The position numbers and the translations under genes were made by a program. The notes below the pieces were generated by a model that saw only the letters and a program-made list of their open reading frames with translations, did no database searches and was not told the origin of the DNA. 64,000 nt of DNA from Topomyia yanbarensis. Taxonomy: Eukaryota; Arthropoda; Insecta; Diptera; Culicidae. The first letter of the stretch is position 1, and each line of letters opens with the position of its first letter. Shown one piece after another: positions 1 through 9,653 of this stretch. Where the stretch lies: assembly GCF_030247195.1 (NCBI RefSeq), contig NC_080670.1, forward strand, positions 162,450,080-162,514,079, given 5' to 3'.

Positions 1-540
1 AAGTCACTTTTCTGTTTAAACTTCCAACAAAGTTTAAAGTGGAATTCAGAATTAAGTTTTGGAATTTCTTGGAAATGTAGGGTACCCTATCAACTTAAGG
101 GAGTACCGGAGTGGGAAATGAGCATAAAAAGTAATAAAATAAACCAGCATCACTTGACACGTTGCGCAACATACTAAATGTTGTAGAGTATGTCGTGAGT
201 AAAAAGAGCAAGAATGCAACAAGTATAACACATTTTTATCAGTGATATAGATACCCATGAATAGTCTTCTTTCGTAAATGCAATATGCTCGATAACATAG
301 TTTCATTCATCAGATCTGATTAGCGTTATTTTATAATGTTTCTATACAACAAATCAGTAAAATACCTATTGCAAAGTTTCAACTATTCAGAAATACCCCA
401 GCATGCTTCTGATTTTATAAAATATGAATTGAATTGCTTGCAAAAAGTATATCGTTATGTTATTTAGGAATCAATATTGTGATGATGGCGCCCTATCAGT
501 GCTGGCTCTTAGGTAAACCACTGGTTATACAAACCGATTA
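1..540. other. No gene recognised
   Basis: AT-rich sequence with only short frames on both strands. I see no domain, repeat pair or RNA gene here. Confidence 0.5.
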
Positions 541-1047
541 TTATATGTATGCAACGATCAGGCTAGATTCATCGATTTTGTAGAGTCGCTTCATTATACA
601 AGATTCATCTGCTACATAGTATATTATAACAGAACCCAAATAATCCGCCAATGTATGAACTACTCTAGTAGCGATTCTAAGTAGATCATGATTGCTAGCA
701 GGAAAAACAATTAGGTATGGTGTATCGTTCAGATAAATAGTTGATCTACCAAATTTGGAATAATCACAGAGATAAAGCAAAGTTGTGGAACTCCAATCTT
801 CTCCTGACAATCCTATTGGTACTAAAAACACATACCGATCTCCCCTCGTGGCAATATGAGACCATTTTTCCTTGATACCATCAGACCAGGAAGCGTACAC
901 TCTTCGTTTTAGCACCCAAACGTTATCTAAGTGTCCTAGTAAGTATATTGATACACTGCCTATAATCGCAAGTAAGTCCCATGTAGATAGGGGATCTCGT
1001 AAAACATGGGACTGTCTTGCGATTATAGGCAGTGTATCGATATACAC
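541..1047 (-). CDS. Unidentified ORF, about 168 codons; N-terminal part is foldback-element sequence
   Basis: An open minus-strand frame ends with TAA at 541-543. About 135 C-terminal codons, upstream of the foldback ending near 949, have a mixed, protein-like composition: W, C, Y and D are spread out and beta-strand-like hydrophobic runs alternate with charged residues (for example LIVFPASNHDLLRIA and VIIYYVADESC). The first 30 or so codons read through the hairpin at 950-1038 and are therefore not native. The true exon probably continued beyond the hairpin or is truncated by it. No family is recognised. It could be an exon of a host gene, a decayed duplicate, or an old insertion. There is no convincing start codon or splice acceptor outside the hairpin. 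Confidence 0.25.
   Translation of the reverse strand: MYIDTLPIIARQSHVLRDPLSTWDLLAIIGSVSIYLLGHLDNVWVLKRRVYASWSDGIKEKWSHIATRGDRYVFLVPIGLSGEDWSSTTLLYLCDYSKFGRSTIYLNDTPYLIVFPASNHDLLRIATRVVHTLADYLGSVIIYYVADESCIMKRLYKIDESSLIVAYI
950..1038. mobile_element. Foldback (MITE-like) element, copy 1 of 3
   Basis: Arms at 950-984 and 1004-1038 are reverse complements at 33 of 35 positions around a 19-nt loop. The arm begins GATACACTGCCTATAATCGC. A further partial arm copy follows at about 1039-1055. Related hairpins lie at 18491-18566 and 26938-27013. There is no coding capacity, so it would have to be moved by another element's transposase. Confidence 0.75.
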
Positions 1048-1055
1048 TGCCTATA

Positions 1056-2865
1056 AATAACTTATCGAATATAGACGATTTCATTTCCGAAGACCATGTG
1101 CCCATTTTTCAGTTTGACCCAAAAATTTGCAACGAAGAGGAGATGCATTTGTGTAAAAAGAAAAAAAAACTTTGGAAAACTTTGCATTCATCATGAATGA
1201 TTTTTGTTCATATTGATTTGAAGCTATCAAATCTCCATAATTCTTCAGAGATTTTACATACTCAGATCGCTAGGAATATGCTAATACAGAACAATCTTCA
1301 AACAAAATGTTGCTTACAATAAACGCCTAAATGTATATTCAGCACATGTTGCGCTAATGTTGCGTACGCAGTGAGAAATGCAATAAGCTTGCACTTAGTT
1401 TGGCCAATGATTGTACAGAAATATGCACATATTTCGTACCTGTATAAAAATATCAAAATGCAATCTGAATATTTTTTACGAAAGCTCGCAACACAATATA
1501 AAATATATACCTCACAGAAAGATAGCCTTTGGTCAGAAATTTGTGGCACTCCATAGTCCATTGACACAACTTAGCATGGAATGACTTAGTATAGAACGAC
1601 TGTAAGAGACAAACTAATTTCTCTGCACAAGCACATTGTTGAGAAATCATTTCTAAACGGTCAATGGATGATATTTGTTGAAAATGTAGATTTTACTTAG
1701 TGACTTCTACTTGTGAATTGCTACATTGATTTGGAAAACGAAATAGATAATTCGTTTGGTTTATGGAACAAAAGATGAACTTCAAATGTATATTGTTGAA
1801 CATCTGCTGATTTTTCAGTCAGTTATGACCGCATGATATATAACATATATGGTGTGCCCATGAAAGTGGGCGAAGCGACTTAGAAAGTTTATTTGAAATA
1901 CTTGTTGCTACCTACGTTTCGTTTACTTCCATATTATTTTCAAATTTATTTCATACCTTTCTTGTACTACAACGGCTATGCAATCAATACAAAACTCAAT
2001 TTTATAACCCAATTCATGCAGAAATATGTTACATAGGTACGTTAGCGCGTATTTCCATTCAACAAAATATATCCACAAATGAGTTTTGTAGCAACCCCGA
2101 AAGCTGCAGTTGTTTTTTTTATAGGAAAGTCCTTATTACATGAATAAGAATTTATAATTGCGGTCACGTATAAAACATGAACCGGAACTACCTATAGACA
2201 CTGTTTAAAAAACAAATTGGAATGTTTAATGAATATTGGAATGTTTTTTATTCTTTATCAATAAGTCTGAGTAACATAGGACTAATCCGAACTTACACAT
2301 GAGATTGCACGGAATCATACCTTTTACTTGGTGAGCTAACCATCAAATAGTCCTTGGAAACGGTGTTGCTGGACAGTCTTGCGCGAAAGTTACAATACCA
2401 TCAGAAAAAAGTCAAGTTGTCAAACTGTCGTAAGATCCCAAACATCGCAGGCTACTGCAGATTTCCTTTTGGAAATATTCTTGAACCGAAAATCTGTAAG
2501 CTTCGCCTTCCTTCAGAATATTTATTACCTGGCATGGAGCAATACGAGGGAACCCAAACTAAGGTAATCTTATACGATCTTAAGAAAAAGCACGCAGAAG
2601 CCCTCATAATTTTCCAGAAAATATACAATGTGCTTTCAAGGTTTCATCGAACGGAGAGTCTCTATTGAGTTGAGGCTGTCCTAAACAATAAAATAATAAT
2701 TTGTGGGCAAAATATCAATAATCCTGAGGATATACTGCATAGCAGCGAGTTATGCGCCATAAGCTGAAAAAGGTTCATTGAGTTTGAATGAGTCGGTGAG
2801 GTTTTGATTGAATATACTGGAGCCAATGGAGCCGTCGAAACCTGACTCGTCGGTGTAAAACTGTA
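1056..2865. other. No gene recognised
   Basis: About 1.8 kb of AT-rich DNA. One 104-codon plus-strand frame (2354-2668) has no recognisable motif and is not supported as a gene. No clear repeat was seen apart from the hairpin remnant at its left edge. Confidence 0.4.
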
Positions 2866-3136
2866 GGGGAGACTGAGGAGACTTGATCCCCTTTTTTATT
2901 TTTCAATCTTACTCCGTGGAATGATAAAAAAACCATGCATTTTTTGTAGTTTTATATTGTTTCTAGGGTTGACTGATAATCATAAAAAAATTACATGGAA
3001 ATATTATACTGGACATGAGCTATGAGTATTTTTGGAAAACAACAAAAAAATGGAATTTTTTTTGATTAGTGGAGACTCGATCCCTAATTTGGGGACACTT
3101 GATTATTTTTTGAAAATGTGTTTAAAAGAGCATGTA

Positions 3137-3468
3137 GGGTAATAAGCCTATTTTTACCCTGTTTCTATTATCATCCTACCCATCTGAAGCCTTTGGTTAG
3201 AGCAGCGTCTGCCATCTTTGCTCAACGCATTGGCTCAAATGTTGTTGCGATAATTGGGTTACTCGATTAGAGTTTTTGCTGCACTCAAACAGAAGATTTT
3301 CACCATTCTCAAGACAATTTTGTTATTATATTGGCTTTTAATAAGAGTCGGATGACCTTAAGGCTAAAACCTATATAATCGAAATAAAAAATGGCTCCTA
3401 ATAAACAAGCAAAGAAGCTGAAATAATAATAACCTTCCCTAATAGGGCAAAAATAGGTACCTAACCCC
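3137..3468. mobile_element. MITE-like element with degenerate inverted ends
   Basis: The left end GGGTAATAAGCCTATTTTTA (3137 on) matches the reverse complement of the right end, GGGTTAGGTACCTATTTTTG (ending about 3468), in its outer and central blocks. About 330 bp, non-coding, nested in the surrounding GGGGA-type element. It contains a SINE 3' tail. The target duplication is unclear. Confidence 0.4.
3345..3391 (+). repeat. SINE 3'-end fragment
   Basis: The last ~45 bp of the tRNA-derived SINE seen complete at 21000-21162 and 34448-34618: a GAYGACCTTAAGG-like block, then AAAACCTATATAATCGAAAT and an A-run. The tRNA head is absent, so this is a 5'-truncated copy. Confidence 0.65.
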
Positions 3469-4029
3469 ATTCAATATATATTGTGGTATTTATTAAATTG
3501 TTGTGATTAGATATTACTATTTTTGTTGCTACATATTACGCATCTCTCGCCTGATTTTTTTTACGAATTCCCCAATTCTCTGTGCAATTATTTGAAAGCT
3601 GTCGTTATTATGGTTGAGGAACGTCAAATGTGGGATGCATGGTTGCTACGTATACTGTAGTAAACAATTACAGTTAAGTTTTTGTACGATGAAGCGTTCA
3701 TTTTTGACAGTTTTTTTTGTTATTTTATGGCAACAATGACTTCAATTATTCTGGTGTGAATTTGGTTATTTTCAGTGGTGTGTATGAAACAATGCGAAGG
3801 GGATCAAATCTCCACGAATTTGAAGGGATCAAGTGAACCCATAGCATCTATTTCAGCAAACTTTAGTACAAATATAGTTGAACAAAAAAATCAGCTCAAT
3901 AGTAACGTATTCATACAATTGACATTCTCCTGTAATTCTGTATGCAAAAGTATGGTATGTAGTGGGTGACTTTATCAATTGTACAAAAGTTTGAAAATTT
4001 AGAAAAAAAGCAATTTGAAAATTTAGAAA

Positions 4030-5275
4030 ATGGAGCAATGGTGAACTAGGAAGGTGGCTACATTCGATAATCCCTAAGGTATCGACGAAACCTTGGTTTA
4101 GAGGGATGGATGTGGGTCGGGATTTTATTCGCGTGATGTCTCGGCTCATGTCCAATCACTACACACTGGACGCACATCTCCGGCGTATTGGGCTCGTGGA
4201 TAGCGGTATCTGCGCTTGTGGCAACGGTTATCACGAAATCGAACATGTTGTCTGGGCATGCGCCGAGTACTGTTCTGCCAGATCTCAACTATTCGATTCC
4301 CTTGGGGCCCGAGGAAGATCACCCAATGTCCCGGTTCGAGATGTACTAGCAAGCCGCGATATTCTCTACATGTCCCTTATATACACGTTCCTCAAAACCA
4401 TCAATATCCAAATTTAAATGCCCCTATCTTTTCTCTTATCATTCCCAGAAGTGCCCTCTTCCGCCTACCGTACCCCAACGATGGTTTGATACGACTCCAA
4501 GACGAGACAAAACATCTGTCGAATGAACCAACAACACGAGATCTACAGTACAACATCACACGCGCAACACGGTGTGTTTCCGATCCGTATCTGAGCCGTA
4601 CTACGAAATCGTCTGGAGGAACCCCTGCCGACTCGAGCAAAACCGCCCGGCATCCCAATACTTGATGCATCCGTTCGAATCTGTAATACTGGCCGTTGAT
4701 TCCTGATTCCGGAAACTGAAAGTTTATATACCCCCCCCCCCCCTTCAGCCTTGTCCACCCTCTCTCCCATGTCTCTGATACACATATGTATGTCTTCACC
4801 CCCTTCTCCCCTTGAATATCTTCCCAAAACTTATGTGCCCCCTATCTTCTAGTTTTAGTTGATCAATATTTAATCTCGTTAAGAAATGCACAACAATACC
4901 ACTACTTTAAAATAGCCCTAATTAATTCCCCTTAATCTTGAACCACTCTCTCTAGTTATTTCTAGTTAATAAGCTTGTAAAATGTCCCGCTTAGTTAATA
5001 ATTAACTTCTCCCTTCTAAAAATCATAAAGTGAATTACTATACAAAGAACACACAAAATGACCCGTCCCCCAAATCTTACGAATATTATATTATACCCTC
5101 TTTTATATGTATAAGTTAGCTGTAAAGTTTTTTTTTTAGTTTCATTATATAAAACAAAATAATATTGAAAGGTGTTACCCCCTAGTTTTAAGAAATTCAA
5201 AATGTAAAACAATGCAAAAATGGCACCTTTAAGCTAACGCATACGTGCCTTATCAAATAAACAAATTGGAAAAAA
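4030..5275 (+). mobile_element. 3' end of an R1/I-like non-LTR retrotransposon
   Basis: A 5'-truncated LINE copy. It holds the C-terminal part of ORF2 (about 4075-4417), a ~800-bp 3' UTR, and a 3' end reading about GCTAACGCATACGTGCC, then TATCAAATAAACAA and an A-run near 5265-5275. The 3' UTR contains a 13-C run at 4731-4743. The terminal pattern closely resembles the 3' ends of the ORF1-only elements at 21322-22647 and 47290-48842, marking it as a candidate relative of their driver. No target duplication could be identified. Confidence 0.7.
4106..4417 (+). pseudogene. LINE ORF2 C-terminal fragment with CCHC-type zinc finger
   Basis: About 103 codons of the region downstream of reverse transcriptase in R1/I-like LINEs. 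The frame includes SRLMSNHYTLDAHLRRIG, then the Cys/His pattern C-A-C-G...EIEHVVWAC..Y, and a run of basic residues with LYMSLIYTFLKTINIQ before the TAA at 4415-4417. In full elements this region follows the polymerase domain and helps bind nucleic acid. The polymerase and endonuclease are missing, so it cannot be active. The frame is still open and reads cleanly, implying a moderately young truncated insertion. Confidence 0.7.
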
Positions 5276-5399
5276 AATGAATATATTACATTTTATTATT
5301 ATACATGACATGACAAATATACAAGAAAAAAAATCACTATTCGAGTTCTAAAATTTTGTAAAAGAAAAAACAGCTACATTAATATTAAATTGAAAAAAG
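5276..5399. other. AT-rich spacer
   Basis: Short AT-rich stretch between the LINE tail and the satellite-like block. Nothing recognised. Confidence 0.5.
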
Positions 5400-8308
5400 G
5401 TGCGAAATCGGCAGTCCCAAAAACTCGATTTTCATAAAAAAAAAATTTTTCGAGATGACATAAAATCTCGACGTTTCATGCATTTTAAAGATGTTTGGCA
5501 TCAAAAACACGAATTCGATTTCTGAAATTGGGGTCCCCCCTTTGAAAAAAATTGAGTTCCGGCTTATATGGGAATTTCATATGTGACCGGACGGTTTAGT
5601 CTATATTTCCGGACGCATCCAAGCGATGCGTACGAAATTTTATTGACATCTGTGGGGATACTATAGCTATCATTTGGGACTAAGTTTGTGAAAATCGGCC
5701 CAACCATTTCCGGGAAACTGATGTGGGTACGTCAATTTTGAAAGATGGCCGCTTTTCCCGGGCACTTCCGGAACCGTCTATGGTGGTCAATGTAGTCAAC
5801 GAAAGTTTGGTTGGCCATCGGTGACCTAGAACAGCAAATTTAAGTTGTTTGAGAGACATTTTAGCGAAATTTTTACCTTTTTTGCTTTCATCGGAGTATC
5901 GGTTTGAATCGCTATTTGCTATGTGATCGCACGCCACAACCTGTAACTCCGGAACCGGAAGTCGGATCGGGTTGAAATTAAATAGCCATTTACGGGGGCG
6001 CAACACCTTTCATTTGAGACTAAGTTTGGTTGAATCGGTCTAGCCATCTCCGAGAAACCGATGTGACTGTTATTCTGAATTTGGATACTTCCGCCGGGGC
6101 TTCCAGAACCGATGATGGTGGCCAATGTGGCCAAAAAGACTTTGAATGGATGTTAGTGACCTAATACTACAAATCGAAGCAGTTGTGGTCATATTTTGGA
6201 AAAAATTTCACCTTTATACATTCATTGCAGAATTTATTAAAATCGACAATTTCTACGTGATCGTGCTCACCACCCTGTAATTCCGGATGCGGAAGTCGGA
6301 TCCATCAGAAATTCAATAGGCCTATGGGAACGTTGTATCTTTCATTTGAGACTAAGTTTGTCAAAATCGGTTCAGCCATCTCTGAGAAAAATGAGTGACA
6401 TTTTTGGTCACATACACACACAGACGCACATACACACATACATTTATACACACATACATACACACGCTCAGACATTTGCCGAACTCGACGAACTGAATTG
6501 AATGGTATATGTCACTCGGCCCTCCGGGCCTCCGTTAAAAGTCGGTTTTCAGAGCAATTGCAATACCTTTCTTTTGAGAAAGGCATTTCACCTTTTTACA
6601 TTCATCGCAGAATTCGTTAGAATCGGGATTTGCTGCGTGATCGTACGTATCACCCTGTAATTCAGGAACCAGAACTCGGATCCACACAAAATTCAACAGC
6701 AGCTGATGGACCTTCCATTTAAAATCAAGTTTATCAAAATCGGTTCAGAAAATTCCGAGAAACCGACGTGGACAAATCAACAAATTTTGTTTTGTAACCA
6801 TACTCTTCAACTCGTAATCCGGAACAAGATGTCGGTTGAAAATGAAATTTAGCAACCTATGGGAATAGTATACCTTTCATTTGAATCTTAGTTTGTAAAA
6901 ATCGGTTCAGCCATCTCCGAGAAACCGATGTGGACATTTTGTTAACAAATCCGCACATACATACATACATACATACATACATACATACACACATACATAC
7001 ACACAGATATTTGGCGATCTCGGCGAACTGAGTCGAATGTTATATGAGACTCGGCCCTCCGGGCCTCGGTTAGAAAGTCGGTTTTTGGAGCAATTGCGTA
7101 ACCTTTCTATATGAGAAAGGCAAAAGAATAGTATTTAATTAGCATAATCAGCATGAGTTCAATGTTATCTTCATGTGATTATATTTTGAAATGTTGGTGG
7201 AATGGGTTTGAAAGTGGAGGGAATGGGGGGTTGGTAGAGTGGGAGTGGAGGATGCGTCAGAAATCCTTCATCTTATTTTGGTATACGGGGTGGATGAAGG
7301 AAATGCGGGCGTGAGGGTGGTCCAAGGGGACGGTAGTGATAAAGGAGGGAGATGTAAGGGCAAGGGGGGGGGGGGGGGGAGGGGCGGCGATGCAATACTC
7401 AGCTGCATATTTTGCCTTCCATTTGAGACTTGGTTTGAGAAAATCGGTTCAGTCATCACCGATGAACCGATGTGACTTTAATTGTGGAATATGCCCGGAA
7501 TTCCGGACTTCCGGAATCGTCGATAGTGGACAATATATTCAAAGAATGTTTGATTGGCAATCAGTGATCTAGATCTGCGATTAGAAGTAATTTGGTGACC
7601 ATTTCAATAGTTTTTAGCCTCTGAGGTATTACGATTGTACCGATTTATATGGGAAATTCCAGTGTATCCTTACTAACACCCCTGTAACTCCGGAAGCAAG
7701 AGTCAGAACCGAATGAAATTCAGCAGCAGTCAATGGTATTACTGTATCTTTCATTTGAAATCAAGTTTGTAAAAATCGGCAGAGAATTCGTTGGGGAATG
7801 GGTGTGATATTAGCTTAGGCACTTGGCGGGTTCCCCGGGGGCGTCATGATCCGTCATAGGTGACCAATGTGGTCAAAGCTGCTTTGACTGATCATTAGTG
7901 ATCCAGACCCGCAAACTAGAGTAATGTTACATCAATTTTAATATGTTTTACATCATTTGAACATCATGGTGGTACCAGTTTATATGGGAATTTGCTGTGT
8001 GACCGCACTCTTCAACCCGTAACGCCGGAACCGGAAGTCGGATCAACTAAAAATTCAATAGCAGCTTATGGGAGCGTTATACCTTTCAGATGAAACTAAG
8101 TTTGCGAAAATCGGTTCAGCCATCTATGAGAAAATTGTGTGAGTTTAAATGACACACACACACATACACACACATACATACACACACAGACATTTGCCGA
8201 GCTCAACGAACTGAATCGAATGGTGTATGACACTCGGCCCTCCGGGCCTCGGTTAAAAAGTCGATTTTTACAGTGATTGCATAGCCTTTCTTTATATGAG
8301 AAAGGCAA
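5400..8308 (+). repeat. Modular satellite-like repeat, period about 332-340 bp, three terminal modules
   Basis: The landmark CATTTGAGACTAAGTTTG, followed by AAAATCGGTTCAGCCATCTC-like sequence, recurs at 5671, 6011, 6343, 6716, 6878, 7420, 7752 and 8087. Spacings are 340, 332, 373, 162, 542, 332 and 335, so a unit of ~335 bp is mixed with shortened or interrupted units. Each unit also carries a CCGGAAGTCGGATC-like block. Three modules end in a CA/CATA tract (6410-6470, 6955-7005, 8150-8190), the palindrome-like CGGCCCTCCGGGCC (6517, 7052, 8235) and a short hairpin of the form CCTTTC..GAGAAAGG (near 6570, 7100 and 8285). A G-run occupies about 7364-7379. Frames in this block are spurious. A minus-strand terminal module recurs at 33150-33280. 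Confidence 0.8.
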
Positions 8309-8558
8309 AAAGGACACTGATTTGAAAGCACTAGCGCTTGTGTCTTTCAAAGTCGGCGTCGATCTGAAATATAGGGACAAAGATCTGGACTGCTCGATTT
8401 GGCCAAAAGGGGTGTACTTTCGTGTATTTAATGATGGACAGCGTTCTCAGGATTTTTGGGGACCGAGTGCATCGAAGGTACCCCGAATAGAGACACCGTT
8501 ATCATCCCAAACGGCAGCAACTTCAGCAATTCTTGTAACGGACTTGCAAGAAGATTAA
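8309..8558 (+). pseudogene. LINE ORF1 C-terminal fragment
   Basis: About 80 codons starting within the satellite edge. The LKALALVSFKVGVDL and WPKGVYFRVF blocks resemble the C-terminal part of mosquito LINE ORF1 (gag-like, nucleic-acid-binding) proteins. It lies upstream of the endonuclease in the expected order. The N-terminus and any zinc knuckles are missing because the insertion is 5'-truncated. Assignment rests on remembered family resemblance. Confidence 0.5.
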
Positions 8559-9036
8559 AAACTCATCCACCGGTGGACTTTGAGGGCCAACGGGCCCCCA
8601 AACCAGTTATGTTACTTTGTTTTAATGAACATCAAAAAAATAATGAAATGTACTTCCCCCATAGCCATTTATTTGACAGTAGCTTGAGGTCGAATGACCC
8701 AGCACGTTCAGTATGTAACCCGGAATCTGCAATATCAAGTAGCACGTCTCATCACAGCATATTCGGTTTGACAGCGAGCACAGACGGACGAGGCACTCTA
8801 TGCTATGATGGCAGGACTCATAGCACACTAGGACGCACCGCAGCGAACATTATGGAAGCCCTGGATCCCCCCGCCACAGTCGAGCAATTGCAGCCAGCTT
8901 TCGCCAGTCGTCCCGGTCCTGTGTGCGGGAGCGGTGAAGGGATCTTCCAAATCGATGCAAACGGCAAGTACGAAACCGATTTTTTCCATGCGAGCACTGT
9001 TCCACTCCTTGCTTCCAGCCAATCGCGGTATTGTAA

Positions 9037-9653
9037 CCTGCAAATATATTATCAGAACGTCGGCGGAACACAGGAATCGATAATTATTTGGTAGCAAGTT
9101 CGGATGAGTGTTACGATATAATTGCCCTCACAGAGACGTGGCTAAGTGGAAGCACTCTTTCAGTGCAAGCATTTGGCACAAACTATGACGTCTTCCGTAC
9201 TGATCGTAGCTCACGCAACAGTCACAAGACTGTCGGCGGCGGGGTGCTTGTCGCGATCCATCGTCGTTTAAAAGCGCAACTGCTCGAGGATATTCTAGTG
9301 GCCTGTGTCGAACAGATCTGGGTGAGAATTAAACTGGCTGACTACGCTTTCTTTCTTTGTGTGGTTTATTTTCTACCTGACCGGACACGCGATCTATCAT
9401 CTATCTTGAACGTATCTCCACTCAGGCAAACCCTCTTGACGAGATTTTGATCGTGGGTGATTTTAACTTCTCCGGATTGAAATGGTCCACCGCAACTGAC
9501 GGATTCATGTTCGCGGATCCCGAACTGTCATTTTTCCATGCTGGCATTACCAGTTTGCTTGACTGCTACAGCCTAATTCTTCTGCGCCAAATAAATAACA
9601 TGGTGAACGAGAACAAACAGAATCCTCGATCTCTGCTTTTTGAGCAAATCTGA
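9037..9653 (+). pseudogene. LINE ORF2, AP-type endonuclease domain (frameshifted)
   Basis: The domain that nicks target DNA to prime reverse transcription. Visible blocks are LQIYYQNVGG (about 9040), ALTETWLSGST (about 9125-9160), VGGGVLVAIHRRL (about 9230-9275), and the VGDFNFSGLKW motif (about 9450-9480), which carries the catalytic Asp-Asn pair of this fold. They sit in three reading frames, joined only by frameshifts near 9090 and 9447, so no intact protein is made. Confidence 0.75.

Larger units (their letters stand above)
2866..3834 (+). mobile_element. GGGGA-type element with subterminal GAGGAGACTTGAT repeats (right end uncertain)
   Basis: The left end starts GGGGAGACTGAGGAG and runs into GAGGAGACTTGATCCCC (2866-2891). 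Variants recur at 3071-3103 (GGAGACTCGATCCC, then GGGGACACTTGAT). In inverted orientation they recur at 3799-3813 (GGGGATCAAATCTCC) and 3824-3834. Inverted terminal and subterminal motifs suggest a non-autonomous DNA transposon. No exact right terminus or target duplication could be fixed. It shares its opening bases with the element at 15911-17097. A smaller MITE and a SINE tail lie inside it. Confidence 0.45.

Noticed and set aside
541..1047. Treating the full 168-codon ORF as one protein
   Set aside because: The first ~30 codons are the foldback element read through, so only the C-terminal part can be native.
7239..7475. Gly-rich plus-strand and Pro-rich minus-strand frames
   Set aside because: They run across a purine-rich stretch and a 16-G run in the satellite-like block; low complexity, no domain.
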